Assembly: GCA_030673585.1 (NCBI GenBank)
Contig: DAOVIU010000104.1
Location: 1-5,728 of the forward strand
Length of the DNA stretch: 5,728 nucleotides
Direction of reading: 5' to 3'
From: Pseudomonadota bacterium
Lineage (GTDB): Bacteria; Desulfobacterota; BSN033; G020346125
Shown here: positions 1-5,728 of the stretch, one piece after another
Layout of the letters: each line of letters begins with the position of its first letter
Numbering within the stretch: the stretch's first letter is position 1
Made by a program: the position numbers and the translations under genes
The notes under the pieces: generated by a model
Seen by the model: the letters and a program-made list of their open reading frames with translations, nothing else
Database searches by the model: none
What the model was told of the DNA's origin: nothing

Positions 1-10
1 GATTGTATCA

Positions 11-1312
11 TTGAGGAAGAGACATGTGATTTTAGGCAACGGGGGCGCGGCTATTAATGCCATTCGGTCTATTCGAGGGTGCAACGATCGAGACGAAATC
101 CTTCTGATTTCGAAGGAGAACTGCTCTGCCTATTGTCCCATGTTAACCCCCTTTTTCCTGCAAGAGAAGATATCTTTTGAAGATATGTTCCTCTGCGATG
201 CGGAGTTCTATCGGAAAAGCGAGGTCCATCTCATTTTGGGGAAAGAAGCCGTGGGGGTTGAGCCATCTTCGAGGGAAGTGATACTGGAAGGCGGGAATTC
301 TGTCCCATATGACACCCTTTTAATAGCCACGGGCAGTTCGCCCATCCTTCCGGACATTGAAGGGATAAGGCTTCCCCATGTCATGGGACTGCGAACACTT
401 GATGATGCTGGAAAGATAAAGGGCGAATCAGAAAAGGCGAAGGATATAGTCTTTTTGGGGGGAGGCCTGGTCAGCCTACATGTCTTAAATGCCCTATATC
501 GGCCAGACCTTCGCTTCACATTAGTAGTGGCGTCACCTCATGTCCTTTCTCTTATGGTCGATAAGGAAGGGGCGCGAGTCATCGAGGAGAGACTTGACGC
601 ATTCGGCGTCCGCATATTAAAGAGATGTGAGGCGCAAAGGATTACACGAGAAAGTGTCGTTTTGAATGATGGTGCCGAGCTTTGTGCTGATTTAGTAATC
701 GTTGGGAAAGGAGTGAAGCCTAACATCGGTTTCTTAAAGGGGACTGAAATCCAAGTCAATACGGGAATTGGGGTTGATGGGTTTATGAGAACGAGTGTGG
801 AGGATATTTTCGCTGCCGGTGATGTGACGGAAGCCAAGGATCCGATTTCGAATCAATGGCAGTTAAATCCGACTTGGCCCAATGCTATAGAACAGGGGAA
901 GGCAGCAGGACTCAATATGATCGGGGGGGAAAGCCGTCTTATGCGCCATATTCGGATGAACGTATCGAGCCTATTCGGGCTGACGTTTGCATCATTCGGG
1001 TACGTGCCCGGGGAGGAAGAGCGAGTCGATGTTGTGAGAAGGGACGGACCGAATTACAGGAAGCTGATTTTTAAAGATCATCTATTTATCGGCGGAATTC
1101 TCATCGGGGAGTTGGATGATGCCGGAATCCTGGTGAATTTAGTTGAGCGAAGGGATCTCTATATGAATCTAAGGGCGGATATGCTGAAGGGTGACGGGTT
1201 TCGGCCTTATTGCCAAAATTTTTTGCCTGAGGGGAGTCTTAGGGTCAAGAGGTGCCGGACGACCAACGAAATTGGAGGGGGAGAAGAAGATGGACAAGGT
1301 TTTAAGCATTGA
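11..1312 (+). CDS. FAD-dependent pyridine nucleotide-disulfide oxidoreductase-fold protein, probable electron-transfer subunit of the AOR module (5' end uncertain)
   Basis: Probable flavoprotein passing electrons between the neighbouring four-cluster ferredoxin and a soluble acceptor. Residues 5-14 carry the N-terminal FAD Rossmann motif (VILGNGGAA, GxGxxA). The ATG motif (LLIATGSSP) is at 103-111, a second Rossmann motif (FLGGGLVSLH) at 148-157, and the second FAD motif (DIFAAGDV) at 265-272. WPNAIEQGKAAGLNM at 289-303 is typical of the nitrite-reductase/rubredoxin-reductase-like branch. Residues from about 312 to 385 match the C-terminal domain of that branch (YRKLIFKD, GGILIGE). The second Rossmann motif is atypical: the third Gly is Ser155, the usual Glu is His157, and the acidic residue ending the second strand is Ala174. 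No CxxxxC redox disulfide is seen. The TTG at 11 is the first possible start in view and gives a family-like N-terminus, but the frame is open to base 2 and no ribosome site is visible, so the true start may lie upstream. The 3' end overlaps the ferredoxin gene. It could correspond to AorC of the Aromatoleum-type AOR; the family call is firm, the partner role is inferred from context. Confidence 0.85.
   Translation: MRKRHVILGNGGAAINAIRSIRGCNDRDEILLISKENCSAYCPMLTPFFLQEKISFEDMFLCDAEFYRKSEVHLILGKEAVGVEPSSREVILEGGNSVPYDTLLIATGSSPILPDIEGIRLPHVMGLRTLDDAGKIKGESEKAKDIVFLGGGLVSLHVLNALYRPDLRFTLVVASPHVLSLMVDKEGARVIEERLDAFGVRILKRCEAQRITRESVVLNDGAELCADLVIVGKGVKPNIGFLKGTEIQVNTGIGVDGFMRTSVEDIFAAGDVTEAKDPISNQWQLNPTWPNAIEQGKAAGLNMIGGESRLMRHIRMNVSSLFGLTFASFGYVPGEEERVDVVRRDGPNYRKLIFKDHLFIGGILIGELDDAGILVNLVERRDLYMNLRADMLKGDGFRPYCQNFLPEGSLRVKRCRTTNEIGGGEEDGQGFKH
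1274..1282 (+). promoter_or_regulatory. Ribosome binding site of the ferredoxin gene, inside the upstream coding region
   Basis: The purine run GGAGGGGGA lies within the last codons of the FAD reductase gene. It is followed by a further GA-rich stretch up to the ATG at 1290. The GGAGG core is about 11 nt from the start, slightly long, but the G-run offers closer pairings. It supports ATG 1290 over the longer in-frame GTG at 1191 and suggests translational coupling with the upstream gene. Confidence 0.6.
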
Positions 1313-1781
1313 CCCAATGAAATGTACGGGATGTCGAAGTTGTGAAGCCGCATGTTCCGCTTGGAAAGAGGGGGAAACGAATATTCTGAAATCGAGGATC
1401 CGAATGGTTCCTTTTATCGATGAAGCGTTCTTCTATCCCATTGTCTGTCAACAATGTGAGACCCCGTTTTGTGCCATTACATGTCCGACGGGGGCTCTAA
1501 GGAAGAATACGGAAACGGGTATGGTCGAACTCTATAGGGAAAAATGCGTGGGCTGTCGGCTTTGCCTCATGTCATGCCCCTTCGGCGCCATTACGGTTTT
1601 GGATGATGGTTTGGCTTCCAAATGTGATCTATGCGATGGGGACCCTATGTGTGTGAAGTTTTGTGAATTCGAGGCCCTGACCTATGCCGAACGGGATGAT
1701 ATAAATGCCAATAAGAGGGTGGCTGTCGCGGAGAAGGCCAAGAAGACCTTTGAAGAAATCACCTACAGAGAAGGGCTTTAA
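1290..1781 (+). CDS. Ferredoxin-like subunit with four [4Fe-4S] clusters, HycB/DmsB type, partner of the AOR
   Basis: A 163-residue iron-sulfur protein, predicted cytoplasmic (no signal peptide, no membrane segment), that would wire the AOR catalytic subunit to the FAD subunit. Sixteen cysteines form four groups: C12/C15/C18/C22, C53/C56/C61/C65, C86/C89/C92/C96 and C112/C115/C121/C125. This matches the four-cluster polyferredoxin family that includes HycB, HydN, DmsB and the small subunit AorA of Aromatoleum AOR. Prolines follow the last cysteine of groups two and three (CPTG, CPFG), as is usual. About 38 residues after the last cysteine are charged and probably helical; an extended tail could serve in subunit contacts. 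ATG 1290 was chosen because it has a purine-rich ribosome site and starts directly before the first cluster motif. The GTG at 1191 would add 33 residues that merely read through the upstream gene in another frame. It overlaps the FAD gene by 23 nt and precedes the AOR gene by 34 nt, so a shared complex is likely. Confidence 0.92.
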   Translation: MDKVLSIDPMKCTGCRSCEAACSAWKEGETNILKSRIRMVPFIDEAFFYPIVCQQCETPFCAITCPTGALRKNTETGMVELYREKCVGCRLCLMSCPFGAITVLDDGLASKCDLCDGDPMCVKFCEFEALTYAERDDINANKRVAVAEKAKKTFEEITYREGL

Positions 1782-1802
1782 GAGATTCCTTTGAAAATTT
1801 TT

Positions 1803-1808
1803 GGGGGA
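1803..1808 (+). promoter_or_regulatory. Ribosome binding site of the AOR gene
   Basis: GGGGGA sits 7 nt before the ATG at 1816 in the 34-nt gap after the ferredoxin stop codon. It decides the start: the in-frame TTG at 1801 would place this site inside the gene. The ATG gives the usual AOR N-terminus (GGYKGKILRVDL). Confidence 0.7.
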
Positions 1809-1815
1809 TTTTAAA

Positions 1816-3696
1816 ATGGTTAGGGGAGGATATAAAGGGAAGATTCTACGGGTCGATTTAAGGAAAGAGAAGACTTGGGAAGAAAGGATTCCCAGCGAGG
1901 AAATTTTGAGGAAATATATAGGGGGATTGGGGTTGGGTGTTAAGATTTTGTCCGACGAATTGCCCGATAAGGCCAAACCGTTAGATCCTGAGAACCTTCT
2001 GATCTTTATGACTGGTCCCCTTACCGGAACGACGGTTCCCTGTTCATCGGATTGGACAGTGGTAACGCTCAACCATAATACGGGCTATACCGTTGGCGCT
2101 GGCCATTCCCACGGCTTCTTTGGGGCCTACCTTAAATTCGCCGGTTTTGATGGAATCGTTGTTCAAGGGGCGGCGAAAAGGCCCGTCTACATGTATATCA
2201 GGGATGGGCAGGTGGAGTTTAGGGATGCCAGCCGGATCTGGGGCAAGGATACCCACGAGACGGAGGACCTGGTCAAGGATGAGATTGGAGATTCTCGAGT
2301 AAGCGTGGCTGGCATTGGACCTGCTGGGGAGAACTTGCATTTTGGAGCTTGCATTGAGAACGATAAGCATCACACCGTTGCCAAGGCGGGTGTGGGAGCG
2401 GTGATGGGTTCAAAGAACTTGAAGGCGGTTGGGGTAAGGGGCAGTCAGGGGGTTCCCATCTTTAACCCTAAAGAATTTCTCTCCATAACCCTGGATTGGA
2501 GGAAGAAGCTATTTGAAAAGACGAAATTGAGCGGCCGTGTTTTAACGGCAACTCATATTCAACTTTTGGGTAAGGGAGGGATCACGAGGAATTACCCGGG
2601 GATTGCCGATTTCATAGGGGGGAAGAATTTAACCGATGTGGGTTTTGGACGTACCTATACGAACAGCGTGGTCCAAGGGGCCAAGGAGTTCAAGGTTGCC
2701 CCTGTGGCTTGTCACAGCTGTCCCATAGCCTGTTGCTACAGGGTTGAAATTACCAGTGGTCCGCACAAAGGGAAAGTGGCTACCTTGGGAGGGGGAGGCG
2801 AAAATATGGAGGGGGCAGCAGGCATCATCGGAGTATTGGACCCCGGGACAATCTTCTGGATGACCGATCTTTATGACCGTATGGGATTTGATACGGCTAC
2901 GCCTGGTCTTGCCATAGCCCTGGCCTATGAGTGTTACGAGAAAGGGTTGTTGACCAAGAAGGATACCGGCGGACTGGAGTTGAGATGGGGCGATAGCGAC
3001 GCAGCCGTCGTGCTCCTGAATAAACTCATCAAGCGGGAGGGGATTGGGAAGATCTTGGCGGAGGGGCCTAAAAAGGCGGCTGAACTCATTGGCGGAGATG
3101 CCCCAAAGTTTGCCGTTCACATCAAGGGAACCGGATATAACCTTCATGATTGGAGGGGGAAGTGGTCCATCATGCTGGGGCAGGTTACTGCCGGAGCTGG
3201 TCCCTGTTGGCAATCGGGTCAGGGCCCGGATTATCGGCCGGATCCCGACCTGGGATATTATGATTACTTAGAGCCTTTCAAGAAAGAAGGAGTCGCCCAG
3301 GCCACGAGGAAGGTTCAACTGAGGGCTATTTGGGAAGACTCCATAGGGATCTGTTTCTTTGGTGGAGGTCGGGGTATCCCAAAGGCTCTCGAATTCGGTC
3401 CTCGCGCCTTGGGCGCCCTGACGGGATGGGAGGATTTCGCCCTTGAGGAGGCCTTCCAGGTGGCTGAAAGGGTGATTACCCTGGAACGGTTGTTCAATAT
3501 GAAGCGAGGACTGACGATCGAGAACGATCTGGAAATCTCACCGCGGCTCTTGGAGCCCCCTGATGCGGGTCCTGCCAAGGGCAAGACAATCGCTCCCTAT
3601 CTCAGGGGACTGGTAAAAGAGTATTATGGATCGATGGGTTGGGACAGAGAAACGGGCAGGCCCCTGGACGAAACCATTAAGAAATTGGGGTTGTAA
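1816..3696 (+). CDS. aor: Aldehyde:ferredoxin oxidoreductase family catalytic subunit (tungstopterin enzyme), divergent
   Basis: A 626-residue protein of normal family length, predicted to hold a bis-pterin tungsten (or molybdenum) cofactor and one [4Fe-4S] cluster. It would oxidise an aldehyde to an acid, or run the reverse reaction. The N-terminal domain shows GGYKGKILRVDL (4-15), DPENLLIFMTGPLTG (57-71), GFFGAYLKFAGFDGIV (100-115), GPAGEN (168-173) and GVGAVMGSKNLKA (192-204). The cluster ligands are predicted to be C299, C302, C306 and C513. The two pterin motifs are DRMGFD (354-359) and DSIGIC (508-513). E329 aligns with the active-site Glu313 of Pyrococcus furiosus AOR. Changes from the family consensus as I recall it: the active-site His (P. 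furiosus His448) aligns without gaps to W465, the PEYE stretch becomes GGGE (326-329), and the segment after PCSSD (75-79) lacks the usual Arg and KSP residues. It does not look like BamB of the benzoyl-CoA reductase, since it lacks that enzyme's tungsten-ligating Cys near this position. It follows its probable ferredoxin partner and is read toward livH. Substrate unknown. Confidence 0.93.
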   Translation: MVRGGYKGKILRVDLRKEKTWEERIPSEEILRKYIGGLGLGVKILSDELPDKAKPLDPENLLIFMTGPLTGTTVPCSSDWTVVTLNHNTGYTVGAGHSHGFFGAYLKFAGFDGIVVQGAAKRPVYMYIRDGQVEFRDASRIWGKDTHETEDLVKDEIGDSRVSVAGIGPAGENLHFGACIENDKHHTVAKAGVGAVMGSKNLKAVGVRGSQGVPIFNPKEFLSITLDWRKKLFEKTKLSGRVLTATHIQLLGKGGITRNYPGIADFIGGKNLTDVGFGRTYTNSVVQGAKEFKVAPVACHSCPIACCYRVEITSGPHKGKVATLGGGGENMEGAAGIIGVLDPGTIFWMTDLYDRMGFDTATPGLAIALAYECYEKGLLTKKDTGGLELRWGDSDAAVVLLNKLIKREGIGKILAEGPKKAAELIGGDAPKFAVHIKGTGYNLHDWRGKWSIMLGQVTAGAGPCWQSGQGPDYRPDPDLGYYDYLEPFKKEGVAQATRKVQLRAIWEDSIGICFFGGGRGIPKALEFGPRALGALTGWEDFALEEAFQVAERVITLERLFNMKRGLTIENDLEISPRLLEPPDAGPAKGKTIAPYLRGLVKEYYGSMGWDRETGRPLDETIKKLGL

Positions 3697-3742
3697 CGGA
3701 AGCCGAGTTCTTGGTCCAGCAGGCTAGAGTGGATTTGCCGAT
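3697..3742 (+). other. Short gap between the enzyme genes and the transporter genes, no terminator seen
   Basis: These 46 bases separate the AOR stop codon from the livH start. I see no hairpin followed by a T-run and no convincing -35/-10 pair, so read-through from the AOR gene into livH is the simplest reading. The only candidate ribosome site for livH is a weak GAGTGGA at 3727-3733, about 9 nt from the ATG. Confidence 0.5.
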
Positions 3743-4618
3743 ATGACCAGCATCGTAATTCAGACGCTCATTGGTGGCATTGGAATGGGAAGCATCTATG
3801 CCCTGACGGCATTGGGTTATTCCATGATCTACCGTTCCATGGGGCTGATTAATTTTGCTCACGGCAGCGTTTTTATGATCGGTGCTTACATGGGTGTCGT
3901 CTTCTATGTGACCCTGAAACTGAACTTCTTTATCGCATTTCCGCTGGCGATCCTGGCGACGGCGGCTCTCGGGGTTGTATTGGAGAGGGTATTGCGACCG
4001 CTGTCCCGCTTCCAAATGATATTCATGCTAACAGGTACTATCGCTGTTGGAATCATCCTGGATAACTCGGCCTTGCTCATCTGGGGCGCCCTTGGGGTCT
4101 CAGTTCCAGCTCCTTTCGGAGAAACGCCCATCGAATTTTGGAATATAAGGTTAACGCGGCAGATCGTGGTCATTTTAATCATGGCCCCTGTCATCATGCT
4201 GATTCTGGAAACTGTTTTACGAAAGTCCACGTTGGGAAAAGCTCTGCGGGCAGCAGCCCAGGATGGGGAAATCGCGAGCACCATGGGTATCTCAATCAAT
4301 CGGATGAATGCCATTACCTTCGCCATCGGGTCTGGATTGGCAGCAGCAGCGGGAATCCTGGTTTCTCCAATCTTCTACGTGACGCCTTCCATTGGCTGGT
4401 CTGTTGCCATCAAAGGATTTGCAGCGGCTATCCTGGGCGGCCTTGGCAATCCCGTCGGGGCCATGGTAGGAGGGATCATACTCGGTGTCATTGAAAGTAG
4501 TAGTGCCCTTTTTATCTCTTCTTCTTATAAATATGCGATTACTTTCATTGTCACCATTTTGGTCTTGATGGTGAAACCCACAGGCCTGATCAGCGAAAAG
4601 ACGATTGAGAAGATTTAG
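3743..4618 (+). CDS. livH: Branched-chain amino acid type (HAAT) ABC transporter permease, LivH family
   Basis: A 291-residue inner-membrane permease, normal LivH length, forming half of the membrane channel with LivM. Hydrophobic segments cover most of the chain, compatible with about eight membrane spans. Family signatures: GSIYALTALGYSMIY (16-30), INFAHG (36-41), the cytoplasmic EAA-like loop contacting the ATPases (GKALRAAAQDGEIASTMGI, 165-183), and FAAAILGGLGNPVGAMVGG (226-244). ATG 3743 is the first start after an in-frame TAG at 3725-3727 and gives the normal N-terminus, although its ribosome site is weak. livM follows after 13 nt. Family members import branched-chain amino acids, but others import urea, amides or aromatic acids, and the permease alone does not tell which. 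The substrate-binding protein is not in this window. Confidence 0.93.
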   Translation: MTSIVIQTLIGGIGMGSIYALTALGYSMIYRSMGLINFAHGSVFMIGAYMGVVFYVTLKLNFFIAFPLAILATAALGVVLERVLRPLSRFQMIFMLTGTIAVGIILDNSALLIWGALGVSVPAPFGETPIEFWNIRLTRQIVVILIMAPVIMLILETVLRKSTLGKALRAAAQDGEIASTMGISINRMNAITFAIGSGLAAAAGILVSPIFYVTPSIGWSVAIKGFAAAILGGLGNPVGAMVGGIILGVIESSSALFISSSYKYAITFIVTILVLMVKPTGLISEKTIEKI

Positions 4619-4626
4619 GGAAGGGA
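4617..4626 (+). promoter_or_regulatory. Ribosome binding site of livM
   Basis: AGGGAAGGGA begins in the livH stop codon and ends 5 nt before the ATG at 4632. It supports this ATG rather than the in-frame TTG at 4605, which lies inside livH and upstream of the ribosome site. Confidence 0.65.
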
Positions 4627-4631
4627 CGAAG

Positions 4632-5579
4632 ATGTCTCCTCATTTTATTAGAAGAACGGCGCTTTCTTTTGTTCTGATTTTTTTTGCCATCATTCCCCTC
4701 ATTTTGGAAAGCCCTTATTACATGCATCTTTTCAATATGGTCGGAATCTTCATTCTCCTGACCACCGGCCTTAATATCATCATTGGGTTTGGTGGTCAGT
4801 TCGCCTTGGCCCAGGCTGCCTTTTACGTATTTGGCGCCTATGCCTCAGCCCTCTTGACCATCCATACGGGGATGTCATTCTGGGTGGCATTACCTTTGTC
4901 CGGGATTCTTACAGCTATCGTGGGATTATTAATTGGGATTCCGAGCCTGAGGGTGACGGGACACTACTTGGCCATTTTGACATTTGGTCTGGCAGTGGTG
5001 ATCCACGAAATAATCATCAACTGGACTGAACTGACCAATGGACCTCAGGGAATTCCCAAAATAGTGCAGCCCGCTTTGTTTGGCTTCAAGTTCGATTCGG
5101 ATCACAAATATTTTTATATCATTTTTATCATTACCATTCTCGGCATCATTTTCGTTAAGAAGATGATCAACTCCCGAACTGGGAGAGCCCTAGTGGCCCT
5201 TCGAGAGAGTTACATCGCTGCCGAGGCCATGGGAATCAATACCTTTTATTATAAGACCTTGGCTTTTACGATAAGCGCCTTCTATGCGGGTATTGCAGGA
5301 AGCCTATACGCCCATCTGGTGACCTTCATCAGTCCTGACCTTGGTGGGGTTCACGAATTACTCACGATCTTTGCCATGATGATCATAGGAGGCCTTGGAA
5401 CTATTGGCGGGCCGATATTAGGGGCTGGAATCATAACCTTTGGCAATGAATATTTGAGGGTATTGGGAGATCTTCGAATGGTCTTTTACGGTTTGATGAT
5501 TTTGCTCTTCGTGATTTATCTCCCCAACGGATTAATCGTCGCGTGGGACCGGATTCGTTTGAGGCTATTTTCCACGTGA
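4632..5579 (+). CDS. livM: Branched-chain amino acid type (HAAT) ABC transporter permease, LivM family
   Basis: A 315-residue inner-membrane permease, typical for the family, pairing with LivH. Signatures: GLNIIIGFGGQFALAQAAF (46-64) near the N-terminus, LRVTGHYLAILTFGLA (106-121), LTNGPQGIP (134-142, corresponding to the usual LTGGxxGIxGIP stretch), the EAA-like loop SRTGRALVALRESYIAAEAM (181-200) with MGIN completing it at 203, FAMMIIGGLGTIGGPILGA (247-265) and LPNGL (297-301). The chain is hydrophobic nearly throughout, with a hydrophilic loop at about 151-160 (FDSDHKY). The start at ATG 4632 is set by the strong ribosome site ending just before it; the TTG at 4605 would add nine residues overlapping livH. 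It sits 13 nt after livH and 9 nt before livG, in the standard liv order, so joint transcription is very likely. Substrate cannot be read from the sequence. Confidence 0.93.
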   Translation: MSPHFIRRTALSFVLIFFAIIPLILESPYYMHLFNMVGIFILLTTGLNIIIGFGGQFALAQAAFYVFGAYASALLTIHTGMSFWVALPLSGILTAIVGLLIGIPSLRVTGHYLAILTFGLAVVIHEIIINWTELTNGPQGIPKIVQPALFGFKFDSDHKYFYIIFIITILGIIFVKKMINSRTGRALVALRESYIAAEAMGINTFYYKTLAFTISAFYAGIAGSLYAHLVTFISPDLGGVHELLTIFAMMIIGGLGTIGGPILGAGIITFGNEYLRVLGDLRMVFYGLMILLFVIYLPNGLIVAWDRIRLRLFST

Positions 5580-5584
5580 GGAGA
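5578..5584 (+). promoter_or_regulatory. Ribosome binding site of livG
   Basis: GAGGAGA overlaps the livM stop codon (TGA at 5577-5579), with its GGAG core 5 nt before the ATG at 5589. The arrangement suggests translational coupling of livG to livM. Confidence 0.7.
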
Positions 5585-5588
5585 TAGC

Positions 5589-5728
5589 ATGGAAATTCTG
5601 AAGGTGGAAAACATAACAAAAATTTTTGGGGGATTACGGGCCCTGGATAATGTCACCCTATCCATCAAAGAAGGGGAGATTCATGGGCTCATCGGACCAA
5701 ATGGCTCGGGGAAGAGTACCCTTTTTAA
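5589..5728 (+). CDS. livG: Branched-chain amino acid type ABC transporter ATP-binding protein, LivG family (3' end cut by window)
   Basis: Only the first 46 complete codons are present; the frame is open at the window end. The segment starts with the typical LivG N-terminus: MEILKVENITKIFGGLRAL (1-19), containing the KxFGGLxAL stretch seen in LivG proteins. It ends with a complete Walker A motif, GPNGSGKST (36-44), which binds ATP. The Walker B motif, signature motif and the LivG-specific C-terminal tail lie outside the window. The FGG following the first strand favours LivG over LivF, as does its position directly after livM. A livF gene would be expected next. The product would power import through the LivH/LivM channel from the cytoplasmic face. 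Confidence 0.92.
   Translation, partial: MEILKVENITKIFGGLRALDNVTLSIKEGEIHGLIGPNGSGKSTLF

Noticed and set aside
208..837. Minus-strand open frames opposite the FAD reductase gene
   Set aside because: They are antisense to recognised FAD and second Rossmann motifs and have compositions typical of shadow frames.
11..1312. Identification of the FAD protein as nitrite reductase NirB or CoA-disulfide reductase
   Set aside because: It has only the reductase-like part, with no siroheme or [2Fe-2S] domain as in NirB. The Cys at residue 42 sits in an AYCPML context rather than the CoA-disulfide reductase active-site context.
1629..2072. Minus-strand open frame spanning the ferredoxin-AOR junction
   Set aside because: It covers the fourth ferredoxin cluster motif and the AOR N-terminus on the other strand and resembles no known protein.
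2629..3213. Minus-strand open frame of 194 codons opposite the AOR gene
   Set aside because: It lies wholly antisense to a strongly conserved AOR coding region, including the cluster-binding and active-site parts, and its translation shows no recognisable domain.
1816..3696. Identification of the AOR-like gene as bamB (class II benzoyl-CoA reductase)
   Set aside because: The Cys that ligates tungsten in BamB has no counterpart near residues 320-335, and the fit to the recalled BamB sequence is poor outside general AOR motifs. No other bam gene is in view.
3697..3742. Possible promoter or terminator between the AOR gene and livH
   Set aside because: No stem-loop with a T-run and no credible -35/-10 pair could be found by eye.
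3677..4326. Minus-strand open frames opposite livH
   Set aside because: Both are shadows of the livH reading frame, with no recognisable family and no independent ribosome site that I could see.

Overview
The window reads as one co-directional (+ strand) gene cluster with almost no non-coding DNA. The left two thirds encode a three-part tungsten-type aldehyde oxidoreductase module: an FAD/NAD(P)-fold reductase (5' end at or beyond the window edge), a ferredoxin with sixteen cysteines arranged for four [4Fe-4S] clusters, and a catalytic subunit of the aldehyde:ferredoxin oxidoreductase (AOR) family. The right third encodes the two permeases (LivH, LivM) and the start of the first ATPase (LivG, cut by the window end) of a branched-chain amino acid type (HAAT) ABC importer.

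Layout: the FAD reductase (about 11-1312) overlaps the ferredoxin gene (1290-1781) by 23 nt. A 34-nt gap carrying a ribosome binding site leads to the AOR gene (1816-3696). A 46-nt gap with no visible terminator or promoter leads to livH (3743-4618), then livM after 13 nt (4632-5579) and livG after 9 nt (5589 to beyond 5728). No stretch of 300 bases lacks a gene. I saw no RNA gene, mobile element, CRISPR array or convincing hairpin terminator.

The enzyme module has the same kinds of parts as the characterised AorABC enzyme of Aromatoleum aromaticum: tungsten catalytic subunit, four-cluster ferredoxin and FAD subunit. The expected electron path is aldehyde (or another substrate) -> tungstopterin -> cluster in the AOR subunit -> four-cluster ferredoxin -> FAD subunit -> soluble acceptor. 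Several normally conserved positions are changed. The AOR subunit keeps its four cluster cysteines and both DxxGx(D/C) motifs but appears to have Trp in place of the active-site His. The FAD subunit's second Rossmann motif looks poorly suited to ordinary NAD(P)H binding. The module may therefore belong to a divergent AOR clade with an unknown substrate and acceptor.

The adjacent HAAT importer would bring in branched-chain or aromatic amino acids, amides or organic acids. Co-transcription would link uptake with oxidation of a derived aldehyde or acid, but this is inference from position only.

Organism: an anaerobic, tungsten- or molybdenum-using bacterium is likely. The gene set would suit Desulfobacterota-like or other strictly anaerobic lineages, but the window has no phylogenetic marker and this assignment is weak.
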